From positions 48,445,321-48,509,320 of the forward strand of contig JALGPY010000002.1 in the NCBI GenBank assembly GCA_023055425.1: DNA of 64,000 nt, given 5' to 3'. The translations under genes were made by a program, and so were the position numbers. Position 1 is the stretch's first letter; each line of letters begins with the position of its first letter. This stretch comes from Linanthus parryae (lineage: Eukaryota > Streptophyta > Magnoliopsida > Ericales > Polemoniaceae). Positions 11,261 to 22,407 of this stretch are shown in pieces. The notes below the pieces were generated by a model. It searched no databases. It saw nothing but the letters and a program-made list of their open reading frames with translations, and had not been told where the DNA came from.

Positions 11261-11666
11261 TATTGAAGTATTGAAGGCTGGAGGATTGATTTGAGATGCA
11301 AAAGTTACTGTTCATTTGGTATCTGAATTACCAAATGAACAGTACTCTTCTAAGAAGCAGCTACCGTTGGATTAGAGAGGAGGAGCTTCAGCAGCCGTTG
11401 ATCATCAACGTTCTTTTCTTTTAAATTAGTTCTAGTAGAACGGTGGTGTTTTGTGCCTAACCGTTAGTTTATGTTTTTTTTAATTAGTATTTAATCTTTT
11501 CATTAGCTGAGTCATCTGATAGGACGCGTGGCACGTCCTGATTGGCTGGCTCACTTCTGAATGATGTGTTTTTCATTTGGGTATTTAGGGTTTGTATCTC
11601 ATCTTCGGAGACTATGATTTTGAACTCATTTTGATGAAATGGTTTCCAATTCTCTGAAATTCGATA
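11261..11666 (+). repeat. 5' LTR of young copia
   Basis: This 406-bp LTR runs from TATTGAAG to TTCGATA. The right edge is fixed by the primer binding site and the left edge by the GAATC duplication. It differs from the 3' LTR at four positions plus a T-run length. It contains a 15-bp perfect hairpin at 11307-11343. Confidence 0.95.
11307..11343. repeat. Perfect 15-bp hairpin in LTR
   Basis: ACTGTTCATTTGGTA (11307-11321) and its exact reverse complement (11329-11343) are separated by 7 bases. The corresponding left arm in the 3' LTR has one substitution (AATGTTC) that breaks one pair. The hairpin lies about 45 bases from the LTR start, in the U3 region. Confidence 0.85.
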
Positions 11667-11678
11667 TGGTATCAGAGC
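11667..11678 (+). other. Primer binding site of young copia
   Basis: TGGTATCAGAGC directly follows the 5' LTR and is complementary to the 3' end of initiator tRNA-Met, the standard copia minus-strand primer. Confidence 0.9.
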
Positions 11679-11752
11679 TCACGGTTTGATTTCACCGTCG
11701 CCGTTGCTAGGGTTGCTCTTGGATTGCGCCGATCTAGCTGTATCTTCTCACC

Positions 11753-14440
11753 ATGGTTTTACCCGAAGCAGAACACTCTTCTTCTGGTTCTGGATCTCGC
11801 GCTATGGATGGATCTTCACCTTATTTCCTTCATAATTCAGACTCACCTGGTATGATCTTAGTCTCTCAAGTTCTTACTGGCGATAATTTCAATTTATGGT
11901 ATCGTTCCATGATTGTTGCTCTTGAAGCTAAGAACAAGTTAGATTTTGTTACTGGGGTGATTGTTGAGCCTGATAGGACTTCTGAGATCTATTCCTTGTG
12001 GAAGCGTTGTGATCGCATGGTTATTTCCTGGCTGTTGAATTCAGTTAGCAAAGAAATTGCTTCTAGTGTTGTTTATTATTCCACAGCCAAAGATATTTGG
12101 TCTGATATTGTTGAGAGGTTTTCTCAAAAGAACTTGCCTAAGATTTTTCAGCTTAGCAGTGCTATTGTCAATCTGAAGCAAGGTAGCCTTAGTGTTACTG
12201 CTTATTACACTAGGCTAAAGTCTTTATGGGATGAACTTGACAATTACACAGAGATGCCTAGATGCACTTGTGGAGCTCTACACTCTTGCACTTGTAATGT
12301 CTTAGGGATGATTCATAACAAGGTTCAACAGGAGCATGTTATGCAATTTTTGATGGGAATCAATTCTGGTTATTCTTCTGTTAGAGACCAGGTTTTACTC
12401 ATGGATCCCTTACCAAGTTTGAATAGAGTGTTTGCTAAAATTGTACAGCAAGAGATGCAGGGAACTATCTCTGAGTCCTCTTCTGTTTCTATGCCTTCTA
12501 TGGCTATGTACTCATCTCCATTTCATAATGGTCACACCTATGGTGTACCTCCTCTTGGAGATTCTTCTTCTCAAAATGGGCCTCCTAAATCTAAACTCAC
12601 TTGCACACATTGTGGGGGGACTGGTCATGTTAAAGCCAAATGCTGGAAGTTACATGGCTATCCTGCTAATTTCAAAAGCAAACACAAATCACAAGCACAC
12701 AATGTGTCAAGTGAAACACATTCCAATCCAGATAAGCCTGATAGCAAAAGTGTTTTTCCTTTCACACAAAGTCAGTGTCAGCAAATGATGCAGTACATCA
12801 ACACACAAATGCAGAGCTCTTCTTCTCAATCTCCTGGTGCAATGAGTGATGGTGGTTCTGTATCTCCATCTCACAGTAGTCACTCACTAGAGAGTCCTGT
12901 TCATCAGTACCAGAAAGGAGATTTTTCTTATGCTCAGCACTTTATGGGAAGTGCCATGCACTCTTTGTGTTTTAATACTTCTCTTATGAAGGACAGTGGT
13001 GACAAGCATTTTTGGATCATTGACAGTGGAGCCACTGATCATATGTGTTCCTCTTTGAGTGTTTTGTTGAATCTTGTTGAGATGACAGATGTTTATGTCT
13101 ATTTACCTAATGGGAAGAAGGTGAAGGCTTCCCATACAGGTTCTGTTCAGGTTACTCCTTCTTTAGAGCTGAAAGGGGTTCTATATATACCTGATTTTCA
13201 ATTAAATTTGTTGTCTATGACACAATTGGCCAAACAGCAAGGATGTGTATTTCTGTGTGATTCAGAGAAGTGCCAGATCCTTCATGCTGATACAAAAGTG
13301 GTTTTGGGAGAAGGAAACAAATCCAATGGATTATATCTTCTCCAAACAAACAAGGCAGCAGTTTGTCAAACTTCTGCAAATATAGCTGTTTCAAATGACA
13401 TCTGGCATAAAAGACTTGGGCATTTATCTGATACAAAGCTGAAATGGATTCAGAAAGTTTTAAATGTTGAGTCAGCAATTGATAACTCCTTGTGTGAAGT
13501 TTGTCCTCAAGCAAAACAAAGAAAGCTTCCATATCCCAGTATTGGTAAAATGGAAACTTCTCCTTTTGCTCTTGTTCATTGTGATATCTGGGGACCTTAC
13601 AAAACTCCTACATATGCTGGCTATAGATACTTTCTCACCTTGGTAGATGATGCCACAAGAATGACTTGGGTGTATCTTCTTGTTCATAAATCAGAAGCAC
13701 AAACAGTTATTCCTCAGTTTTATCAGTTGATTGAGACTCAGTTTAAAAGCAAGATACAGAAGTTTAGAAGTGATAATGCCAAAGAATTGGCTTTGGTAGA
13801 TTTTATGCTCTCCAGAGGCATTGTGCATCAATTGAGTTGTGTTGAAGCTCACCAGCAGAATTCAGTGGTTGAAAGAAAACATCAGCACTTGTTGAATGTT
13901 GGAAGAGCTCTCATGTTCCAATCTTTCTTGCCTCAAAAATTTTGGGGTGATAGCATTATGACAGCTGCCTATTTGATTAATAGAGTTCCTACAGCTGTTT
14001 TGAATCATAAATCCCCTTTTGAGTGTTTATATGGCATCACCCCTGACTATGATTCACTTAGAGTATTTGGTTGCCTATGTTACAGCTCTACTCTCATGCA
14101 GGGGAGGACTAAATTTGATCCTAGAGCTGTTCCTTGTGTATTTCTTGGATATGTCTTTGGGGTGAAAGGTTACAGACTCTACAATTTGAAGGAATGCACT
14201 TTTCTGGTTTCTAGAAATGTTACATTTCATGAAACAGTGTTTCATTTTTCTAATTCATCTTTGTATCCCAAGATCACAGATGATATAGTGCTGCCTACAA
14301 TATGTGAAAACACTCTCAACTATGGAAATGATGTACACAGAGTCTCTGAGGACATCAATGATACAAGCACTGTTCTTCAACAACTCAAAGCTCACAACCC
14401 AGAAGAAGTGGCAGAGAGACAAGAACTCCAGGTTATCTAA
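11753..14440 (+). CDS. Copia Gag-protease-integrase polyprotein (first part of gag-pol)
   Basis: This 895-codon frame begins at the ATG after the 5' LTR and primer site. Gag occupies about residues 1-330 and has a CX2CX4HX4C zinc knuckle ([14 protein letters not shown], near residue 283) that binds RNA. The aspartic protease signature is [12 protein letters not shown] (near 420). The GAG-pre-integrase HHCC region has HKRLGHLS and CEVCPQAKQ (near 550-585). The integrase core shows the DDE triad: D in HCDIWGP (near 608), D in RSDNAKE (near 671) and E in VVERKHQ (near 706). The frame ends in the integrase-to-RT linker at TAA 14438-14440. The expected linker motif [14 protein letters not shown] continues in another frame, so a single frameshift near 14380-14404 separates it from RT. 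Confidence 0.93.
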   Translation: MVLPEAEHSSSGSGSRAMDGSSPYFLHNSDSPGMILVSQVLTGDNFNLWYRSMIVALEAKNKLDFVTGVIVEPDRTSEIYSLWKRCDRMVISWLLNSVSKEIASSVVYYSTAKDIWSDIVERFSQKNLPKIFQLSSAIVNLKQGSLSVTAYYTRLKSLWDELDNYTEMPRCTCGALHSCTCNVLGMIHNKVQQEHVMQFLMGINSGYSSVRDQVLLMDPLPSLNRVFAKIVQQEMQGTISESSSVSMPSMAMYSSPFHNGHTYGVPPLGDSSSQNGPPKSKLTCTHCGGTGHVKAKCWKLHGYPANFKSKHKSQAHNVSSETHSNPDKPDSKSVFPFTQSQCQQMMQYINTQMQSSSSQSPGAMSDGGSVSPSHSSHSLESPVHQYQKGDFSYAQHFMGSAMHSLCFNTSLMKDSGDKHFWIIDSGATDHMCSSLSVLLNLVEMTDVYVYLPNGKKVKASHTGSVQVTPSLELKGVLYIPDFQLNLLSMTQLAKQQGCVFLCDSEKCQILHADTKVVLGEGNKSNGLYLLQTNKAAVCQTSANIAVSNDIWHKRLGHLSDTKLKWIQKVLNVESAIDNSLCEVCPQAKQRKLPYPSIGKMETSPFALVHCDIWGPYKTPTYAGYRYFLTLVDDATRMTWVYLLVHKSEAQTVIPQFYQLIETQFKSKIQKFRSDNAKELALVDFMLSRGIVHQLSCVEAHQQNSVVERKHQHLLNVGRALMFQSFLPQKFWGDSIMTAAYLINRVPTAVLNHKSPFECLYGITPDYDSLRVFGCLCYSSTLMQGRTKFDPRAVPCVFLGYVFGVKGYRLYNLKECTFLVSRNVTFHETVFHFSNSSLYPKITDDIVLPTICENTLNYGNDVHRVSEDINDTSTVLQQLKAHNPEEVAERQELQVI

Positions 14441-16116
14441 GAGATTATATTGTAAACAAGCCAAGAATGGTGTCAGCTTGCTTGTCTCCAGTCATTTTTT
14501 ATTCATCTCCAGGTAACACATCTGTATACTCACAATGTATGAACACCATTAGTTCTATTTGTGAACCTGACACTTATCAAGAAGCTTGCAAAGATCCCAA
14601 ATGGGTTGAGGCAATGCAGACAGAATTGAAAGCTTTAGAGCTTAATAAAACTTGGCAAGTGGTTGTTTTGCCTCCATGACATGATCCTGTTGGTTGTAAA
14701 TGGGTCTATAAGGTTAAACTCCACTCCAATGGCACAGTTGAGAGATATAAAGCTAGGCTTGTTGCAAAGGGATACACACAAACAGAAGGGATAGATTATA
14801 ATGAGACTTTTTCTCCTGTTGCTAAACTGCCAACATTGAAATGTTTGTTAGCTCTTGCTGCAGTAAAAGGTTGGCACTTATTGCAACTTGATGTGAATAA
14901 TGCCTTCTTGCATGGAGAACTTGAGGAAGAAGTCTATATGACATTGCCTTTGGGGTATGATCCCCCTGCTTGTTTATCTTCTCAAAGAAATGGAAAAATG
15001 GTGTGTCACTTGCAGAAGTCTCTCTATGGTTTGAAACAGGCATCAAGACAGTGGTATAGCAAATTTTCTGCAACTCTTATAGATCTGGGTTTTGAACAAT
15101 GTAAGACTGATTACACACTTTTTGTGAGGAAGTCCTCTGATTCTTTCATTTGCATTCTGGTATATGTTGATGATATAGTTCTAGGAGGAACTCACTTGTC
15201 ACAACTGCAAGATCTCAAGGCTTCTCTAAATAATCAGTTTCAGTTGAAGGATTTGGGGTTTCTCAGATACTTTCTTGGTTTTGAAATAGCAAGAACTGAT
15301 CATGGTATTAGTTTGTGCCAGAGAAAATTTGCAATGGAGAATTTAGAAGAATATGGATACAGTAAGTGTAAGCCAGCTTCTGTACCTATGGATCCACTTT
15401 TGAAGCTTACTGCTGCAAGTGGTGATACACTCTCTAGTGTTGACAGTGTGAAATACAGAAAGCTTGGCAAGCTACTGTACTTATGCAATTCAAGACCAGA
15501 TATGTGCTTTGCTGTGCACAAATTATCTCAGTACATTTCCAAACCTACAGCCATCCATCTCAAAGCAGCACACCATGTCTTGAGATATCTCAGCAATGCT
15601 CCCTCTCAAGGTTTGTATTTTGCAGCATCTTCATCCATTGATCTTGTGGGCTATTCTGATGCAGACTGGGCAGGATGTTTAGACACCAGAAAGTCCACCT
15701 CTGGTTTTCTGATATACATAGGAGACTCTTTAGTCTCTTGGAAGTCAAGAAAGCAAACAGTCATTTCAAGAAGCTCAACTGAATCTGAGTATAGAGCACT
15801 TGCTACAATATCTTGTGAGGTACAATGGTTTTTGTACTTACTTTCTGATTTTGGCATTTCTTTGAGCAAGACACCAATTGTTTTCTGTGATAGCAACTCA
15901 GCCCTTCAATTAGCTGCTAATCCTGTGTTTCATGACAAAACCAAGCATATTGACTGTCACTTGGTAAGAGATTTGGTGAAGAAAGGAGTGTTTTGTTTGA
16001 AGCACATTCATACTTCTTTCCAGTTGGCAGATATTCTCACCAAGGCTTTGCATCCAGCCATTTTTGGTTTCCTGCTATCCAAGTTGGGAGTTAGACTTGT
16101 TCACTCACCAACTTGA
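14404..16116 (+). pseudogene. Copia reverse transcriptase-RNase H (second part, frameshifted, one stop)
   Basis: In the frame starting near 14404 the sequence continues RTPGYLRDY and KTWQVVVLPP, meets a TGA at 14677-14679, then reads [10 protein letters not shown] and the full RT to 16116. RT motifs include [24 protein letters not shown] and the catalytic YVDD at 15163-15174. RNase H shows [17 protein letters not shown] and [10 protein letters not shown], so its acidic residues are present, and ends [15 protein letters not shown]. Only the upstream frameshift and this TGA separate the element from a full gag-pol. Suppression or frameshift expression is possible, but these most likely mark early decay. 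Confidence 0.9.
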
Positions 16117-16123
16117 GGAGGGG
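16112..16123 (+). other. Polypurine tract of young copia
   Basis: CTTGAGGAGGGG abuts the 3' LTR start at 16124 and mirrors the tract of the outer copia (6264-6250, minus strand). Confidence 0.85.
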
Positions 16124-16528
16124 TATTGAAGTATTGAAGGCTGGAGGATTGATTTGAGATGCAAAAGTTAATGTTCATTTGGTATCTGAATTACCAAATG
16201 AACAGTACTCTTCTAAGAAGCAGCTACCGTTGGATTAGGGAGGAGGAGCTTCAGCAGCCGTTGATCATCAACGTTCTTTTCTTTTAAATTAGTTCTAGTA
16301 GAACGGTGGCGTTTTGTGCCTAACCGTTAGTTTATGTTTTTTTTAATTAGTAGTTAATCTTTTCATTAGCTGAGTCATCTGATAGGACGCGTGGCACGTC
16401 CTGATTGGCTGGCTCACTTCTGAATGATGTGTTTTCATTTGGGTATTTAGGGTTTGTATCTCATCTTCGGAGACTATGATTTTGAACTCATTTTGATGAA
16501 ATGGTTTCCAATTCTCTGAAATTCGATA
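16124..16528 (+). repeat. 3' LTR of young copia
   Basis: This 405-bp copy of 11261-11666 is followed by GAATC (16529-16533). Confidence 0.95.
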
Positions 16529-16561
16529 GAATCCAATGGCTATGAACAAGTCAAACCATCC

Positions 16562-17075
16562 ATTACGAGAGAGAGAGGGAGAGAGAAATTAGGAACAAAT
16601 TATGAGAGAGAGGGAGAGTGAAATTAGGAACAAATTATGAGAGGGAGGGAGAGACAAATTAGAAACAGTTTAGGAGCAACTCAGTCGTGGAAAAAAGATT
16701 ATCCATTACAGAGATATGAGAGAGATCATGTTCTAAATAAAGGAGACAAATTAGGAAAAGATCTTTTACAAGTCAGTTTTGCAAAACGAATATCAAAATG
16801 AATTAGAGAGAGTTTTTAGCACCTAATTATCAACAAGTAAATGTTCAAAACAAAACAAAACAAAACAAACTATCCTATAAATTAGGGAGAAAGATAAGTT
16901 ACTAAAACTGAGAGAAAGAGAGTGAGAGACGGAAGTTAATAAAACTGAGAGGGAGGGAGAGAGAGAGAGACGGAAGTTAGGAAGATCATGGGTGAAGATT
17001 CAGAGGGAGAGAGAAAGAATTTAGGAAGAGATTGAGAAGATCATGGGTGAAGATTCAGAGAGAGATTTTCGGGAG
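16562..17075. repeat. GA-rich internal tandem repeats of the hAT element
   Basis: Three diverged units of about 36-40 bp (GAGAGAGGGAGAG plus AAATTAGGAACAAATTAT) lie at about 16565-16665. A second phrase, GAAGATCATGGGTGAAGATT, occurs near 16981 and again near 17037. The strand is strongly purine-biased. No coding frame is seen. Confidence 0.7.
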
Positions 17076-17363
17076 AGGAGTGGATGAGGCAAGAGAAACA
17101 CATCGAATTTGAAGTATACAGAGAGATAAATACAGTGGAACGAGTTGGAAAAAAACAGAGCAAAACAGAGGTAATGAGAAAAAATTGATTTTACCCACCC
17201 ACGAGTTCGGGTAAGTTCGGGTACCCGTGGGGCGCTGCATACCCGACCGGGTTTTAGTCCACCCGCACCCGAACCCGCTATTATATATGCCCGAAATGAA
17301 ATGAACCCAAAAGGGTACGGGTTAGGGCGAAACCCGAAACCTCTACCCGAACTGCCATCCCTA

Positions 17364-17402
17364 AATCCCATTATCCACCAATGTTCTGCTGTAATTTCAA
17401 TA
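17364..17402 (-). repeat. 5' LTR of outer copia, remaining end, with hAT target duplication
   Basis: Bases 17364-17371 are the second copy of AATCCCAT. Bases 17372-17402 (TATCCACCAATGTTCTGCTG onward) match the LTR end at 6219-6249. TTAAA follows at 17403-17407, completing the outer copia target duplication. Confidence 0.9.
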
Positions 17403-17800
17403 TTAAAAATAATACTACATATGTAAGAACGAAATTTAGAAAAAACAATAGTAAAACTAATGAATGCATTTCCCCTAGAAAGTACACACTAACATTCAAC
17501 AATATCCAAATTCTTGTAAGAAATGAATCAATGGGGGAGGCTCCCGAAATGAAATAAATATAGTTACATGTGGCAGGGGTTGTGCTAGCATTTGCAGTTT
17601 GATATCCTTAAGTTCAAAATTCCTTCAAGCTGAACCAAATGTCATTGATAAAACAATGACAATGAACTTAATACATGGCGAATATCTATCCTTCATCAGC
17701 GTATTCCTTTATCTGGTAACAGTGCAATGAAAAAATAAGATGCGGTAGTGTGTCCGTCAAGACAAATTTCATTCGCAAATACTGCTTAAATGATAAAATG
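17403..17800. other. Unannotated sequence between copia nest and tandem array
   Basis: About 400 bp of AT-rich sequence follows the TTAAA duplication. No protein, RNA or repeat is recognised. A minus-strand frame of 61 codons (17871-17686) overlaps the first tandem unit and has no recognisable domain. Confidence 0.4.
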
Positions 17801-20800
17801 TTGCATTGGAACTTAACCGCCTCAAGGTATGAAGGTATGCGGCATGTTGTTTTTGGACGTCGATGTCCCATAGCATGCTTTATTCTCTGAGGCGAACTCT
17901 ATAATATGATTTCATGCATGTGAATGGAGCACAAAGATACAGCAGCCATCATAAACATTGTATGCAGTTCAAATAATCATTTTTTTTCCAAAAAAACACA
18001 ACTATGTAATACTCAAGAATTGACCATATCAGTCAAATGGGGCTTGGCAATGAAGTGAATATTGCATTGGAACTTAACCGCCTCAAGGTATGAAGGTATG
18101 CGGCATGTTGTTTTTGGACGTCGATGTCCCATAGCATGCTTTATTCTCTGAGGCGAACTCTATAATATGATTTCATGCATGTGAATGGAGCACAAAGATA
18201 CAGCAGCCATCATAAACATTGTATGCAGTTCAAATAATCATTTTTTTTTCCAAAAAAACACAACTATGTAATACTCAAGAATTGACCATATCAGTCAAAT
18301 GGGGCTTGGCAATGAAGTGAATATTGCATTGGAACTTAACCGCCTCAAGGTATGAAGGTATGCGGCATGTTGTTTTTGGACGTCGATGTCCCATAGCATG
18401 CTTTATTCTCTGAGGCGAACTCTATAATATGATTTCATGCATGTGAATGGAGCACAAAGATACAGCAGCCATCATAAACATTGTATGCAGTTCAAATAAT
18501 CATTTTTTTTCCAAAAAAACACAACTATGTAATACTCAAGAATTGACCATATCAGTCAAATGGGGCTTGGCAATGAAGTGAATATTGCATTGGAACTTAA
18601 CCGCCTCAAGGTATGAAGGTATGCGGCATGTTGTTTTTGGACGTCGATGTCCCATAGCATGCTTTATTCTCTGAGGCGAACTCTATAATATGATTTCATG
18701 CATGTGAATGGAGCACAAAGATACAGCAGCCATCATAAACATTGTATGCAGTTCAAATAATCATTTTTTTTCCAAAAAAACACAACTATGTAATACTCAA
18801 GAATTGACCATATCAGTCAAATGGGGCTTGGCAATGAAGTGAATATTGCATTGGAACTTAACCGCCTCAAGGTATGAAGGTATGCGGCATGTTGTTTTTG
18901 GACGTCGATGTCCCATAGCATGCTTTATTCTCTGAGGCGAACTCTATAATATGATTTCATGCATGTGAATGGAGCACAAAGATACAGCAGCCATCATAAA
19001 CATTGTATGCAGTTCAAATAATCATTTTTTTTCCAAAAAAACACAACTATGTAATACTCAAGAATTGACCATATCAGTCAAATGGGGCTTGGCAATGAAG
19101 TGAATATTGCATTGGAACTTAACCGCCTCAAGGTATGAAGGTATGCGGCATGTTGTTTTTGGACGTCGATGTCCCATAGCATGCTTTATTCTCTGAGGCG
19201 AACTCTATAATATGATTTCATGCATGTGAATGGAGCACAAAGATACAGCAGCCATCATAAACATTGTATGCAGTTCAAATAATCATTTTTTTTTCCAAAA
19301 AAACACAACTATGTAATACTCAAGAATTGACCATATCAGTCAAATGGGGCTTGGCAATGAAGTGAATATTGCATTGGAACTTAACCGCCTCAAGGTATGA
19401 AGGTATGCGGCATGTTGTTTTTGGACGTCGATGTCCCATAGCATGCTTTATTCTCTGAGGCGAACTCTATAATATGATTTCATGCATGTGAATGGAGCAC
19501 AAAGATACAGCAGCCATCATAAACATTGTATGCAGTTCAAATAATCATTTTTTTTCCAAAAAAACACAACTATGTAATACTCAAGAATTGACCATATCAG
19601 TCAAATGGGGCTTGGCAATGAAGTGAATATTGCATTGGAACTTAACCGCCTCAAGGTATGAAGGTATGCGGCATGTTGTTTTTGGACGTCGATGTCCCAT
19701 AGCATGCTTTATTCTCTGAGGCGAACTCTATAATATGATTTCATGCATGTGAATGGAGCACAAAGATACAGCAGCCATCATAAACATTGTATGCAGTTCA
19801 AATAATCATTTTTTTTTCCAAAAAAACACAACTATGTAATACTCAAGAATTGACCATATCAGTCAAATGGGGCTTGGCAATGAAGTGAATATTGCATTGG
19901 AACTTAACCGCCTCAAGGTATGAAGGTATGCGGCATGTTGTTTTTGGACGTCGATGTCCCATAGCATGCTTTATTCTCTGAGGCGAACTCTATAATATGA
20001 TTTCATGCATGTGAATGGAGCACAAAGATACAGCAGCCATCATAAACATTGTATGCAGTTCAAATAATCATTTTTTTTCCAAAAAAACACAACTATGTAA
20101 TACTCAAGAATTGACCATATCAGTCAAATGGGGCTTGGCAATGAAGTGAATATTGCATTGGAACTTAACCGCCTCAAGGTATGAAGGTATGCGGCATGTT
20201 GTTTTTGGACGTCGATGTCCCATAGCATGCTTTATTCTCTGAGGCGAACTCTATAATATGATTTCATGCATGTGAATGGAGCACAAAGATACAGCAGCCA
20301 TCATAAACATTGTATGCAGTTCAAATAATCATTTTTTTTCCAAAAAAACACAACTATGTAATACTCAAGAATTGACCATATCAGTCAAATGGGGCTTGGC
20401 AATGAAGTGAATATTGCATTGGAACTTAACCGCCTCAAGGTATGAAGGTATGCGGCATGTTGTTTTTGGACGTCGATGTCCCATAGCATGCTTTATTCTC
20501 TGAGGCGAACTCTATAATATGATTTCATGCATGTGAATGGAGCACAAAGATACAGCAGCCATCATAAACATTGTATGCAGTTCAAATAATCATTTTTTTT
20601 CCAAAAAAACACAACTATGTAATACTCAAGAATTGACCATATCAGTCAAATGGGGCTTGGCAATGAAGTGAATATTGCATTGGAACTTAACCGCCTCAAG
20701 GTATGAAGGTATGCGGCATGTTGTTTTTGGACGTCGATGTCCCATAGCATGCTTTATTCTCTGAGGCGAACTCTATAATATGATTTCATGCATGTGAATG

Positions 20801-21198
20801 GAGCACAAAGATACAGCAGCCATCATAAACATTGTATGCAGTTCAAATAATCATTTTTTTTTCCAAAAAAACACAACTATGTAATACTCAAGAATTGACC
20901 ATATCAGTCAAATGGGGCTTGGCAATGAAGTGAATATTGCATTGGAACTTAACCGCCTCAAGGTATGAAGGTATGCGGCATGTTGTTTTTGGACGTCGAT
21001 GTCCCATAGCATGCTTTATTCTCTGAGGCGAACTCTATAATATGATTTCATGCATGTGAATGGAGCACAAAGATACAGCAGCCATCATAAACATTGTATG
21101 CAGTTCAAATAATCATTTTTTTTCCAAAAAAAACACAACTATGTAATACTCAAGAATTGACCATATCAGTCAAATGGGGCTTGGCAATGAAGTGAATA
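17801..21198. repeat. 13-copy tandem array of a 261/262-bp unit
   Basis: The unit begins TTGCATTGGAACTTAACCGC and ends ATGAAGTGAATA. Copies start at 17801, 18062, 18324, 18585, 18846, 19107, 19369, 19630, 19892, 20153, 20414, 20675 and 20937, so periods are 261 or 262. The variation I see is the length of one T-run before CCAAAAAAA, plus one extra A in that A-run in the last copy. Such homogeneity means very recent amplification or strong homogenisation. 261 is divisible by 3, but every frame contains stops, so the array is not a coding repeat. The flanks are unrelated to the unit. It resembles a young satellite or large minisatellite. Confidence 0.97.
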
Positions 21199-21768
21199 TA
21201 TACCATGTGGAAGTTCAATGAACTGGGAAGATGTAAATCATATATTTAAAAAACTGATTCATTGAACATTGCTTCCAGTGGGATGTATGAGAGGAACTGA
21301 GTAATTCATGAACTGGGAGCTTTTCATCCTCCAGTAATTTATGTTTATTCACTCAATGCATAGGCTTAATGTAATCAAGAAGTTATTGCCTTCAATTAAA
21401 TTGCATAGGTGATATTCATCTAATGAGAAGTTCAAAATTTGAAAAGCTCAAAATTTTAATTTTCAATGCAGAGAAAGTCTAAAAGTTTTATTCAATTGTC
21501 ATTTTCAATGCAATAGATGAATAGGATGATGTCATTTCTCATAGAAATTACACTTGGCAATACTTGGTTGGCTTTCTCATGCCTAGTGTATGTCACTTGG
21601 AGAAATAGCATGGCACATGTCTTGTAAGTGAAGGCCCTCACATTCCACGTGGTGCAAAGAGAAGGCAATTCCCTTGCTTTAATATATATATATATATGTA
21701 TATATATTTATGTGTAGATAGATAACTCAAAACAATTAAACAAAGCCTACTAGCACAATAACTAACGA
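21199..21768. other. AT-rich spacer with TA microsatellite
   Basis: No gene is seen. A TATATA/TGTATATATAT microsatellite occupies about 21681-21712. Short motifs such as GAACTGGGA and TTTTCAATGCA recur locally. Confidence 0.4.
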
Positions 21769-22020
21769 TTAAACATAATCTTTCAAATAAACTGGAGGGC
21801 CAACGTTGCGCTTGGGTCGTATGTTGGGCACGTCTTCCGTCACCTCAGAGTCTTCGTCACCACTACTCGTATCAGACCCTTCCTGCTTTGCACCCCAAGA
21901 AACGAGCTTGGTTCCGTGCCTTCCTCATCGCTTCTGGTGGCTCTGTAAGTCGTCGTTTGAACGATCGTTGGTTACACCGGGGTTCTTTTCCTTTTTCTGG
22001 TGGATGTTTTTCAGGCGTAT
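21769..22020 (-). pseudogene. Retroelement polyprotein scrap
   Basis: The minus strand reads an acidic stretch DTSSGDEDSEVTEDVPNI followed by RPKRNVGPPVYLKDYV and a stop at 21771-21769. The last motif resembles the basic linker of plant retrotransposon polyproteins. An in-frame TGA lies upstream near 21937. It is too short to assign to copia or gypsy. The plus-strand 111-codon frame over the same bases looks like a shadow. Confidence 0.35.
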
Positions 22021-22407
22021 CAGTTTCCTCGGAGCACATTTCGAAATCCATACGCGTTGGCCTTGTCTTTACATGTATGAAGATCTTATATACCCCACCT
22101 CAATTTCAATATACCTTTATTGCAGTCCCTATTTTCAATAAACTGTCAATACTAGTCAATGTTCAGTCTTTCCCTCAAGTACAAACATGTTTTTTAAACA
22201 GGTTGTACATGGACTATGTAATGAAAACGGGATTGCAATAAGGGAATTTGGAAGGTGGGGGATGCAATATGGCAGTTTCACTAAACTGAGGGCATGTAGT
22301 TAGTAATTGAGCCTTATTATCATTACACTTACTGTAGTCCATAAGCTTCCTTGCACTAAATATGAATCTCTGCATCATTTGTGTGATTTTGTTCTGCTTA
22401 CACAGGA

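Larger units (their letters stand above)
11261..16528 (+). mobile_element. Young Ty1/copia retrotransposon nested in the hAT element
   Basis: The element is 5268 bp with the 5-bp duplication GAATC at 11256-11260 and 16529-16533. It has paired LTRs, a tRNA-Met primer binding site (11667-11678), gag-protease-integrase frame (11753-14440), RT-RNase H frame (to 16116) and a polypurine tract ending at 16123. I count four substitutions and one single-base indel between the LTRs, about 1%, so it inserted recently. It is the last event in the three-layer nest. The coding region is broken once by a frameshift and once by an in-frame TGA, but all catalytic domains are otherwise readable. Confidence 0.95.
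11002..17363. mobile_element. Non-autonomous hAT-type element, interrupted by a copia
   Basis: The ends are inverted repeats TAGGGATGGCA (11002) and TGCCATCCCTA (17353-17363), flanked by the 8-bp duplication AATCCCAT. Short TIRs with an 8-bp TSD are the hallmark of hAT transposons. Next to each end is a GC-rich CCCGACCCG/CGGGTTCGGG region, a layout common in plant non-autonomous hAT families. Removing the copia at 11261-16528 leaves about 1.1 kb: 254 bp on the left and 830 bp on the right, the latter a GA-rich region. No transposase frame is visible, so it would depend on a transposase in trans. Confidence 0.9.
5881..17402 (-). mobile_element. Outer Ty1/copia retrotransposon, degenerate, carrying a nested hAT element
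   Basis: The 5-bp target duplication TTAAA lies at 5876-5880 and 17403-17407. Both LTRs end in TATTG...CAATA-type termini. The minus strand gives, in order, 5' LTR (split by the hAT insertion), primer binding site TGGTATCAGAGCC (10681-10669), gag-pol remnants (10578-6359), a polypurine tract (6264-6250) and the 3' LTR (6249-5881). The LTRs differ at about 5% by rough eye count plus an 18-base indel, so this is older than the copia nested inside it. With the nested insert removed the element would be about 5.2 kb, a normal copia size. Confidence 0.93.

Noticed and set aside
17801..21198. Tandem array considered as a CRISPR-like array
   Set aside because: Units are directly adjacent with no unique spacers, the repeat is 261 bp, and the genome is a plant.
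17801..21198. Array considered as a repeat-protein gene because 261 is divisible by 3
   Set aside because: Each unit has stops in all frames and 262-bp units shift the phase.
21806..22241. Plus-strand frames of 111 and 117 codons
   Set aside because: No domain, and the minus strand of the same stretch carries a better retroelement motif.
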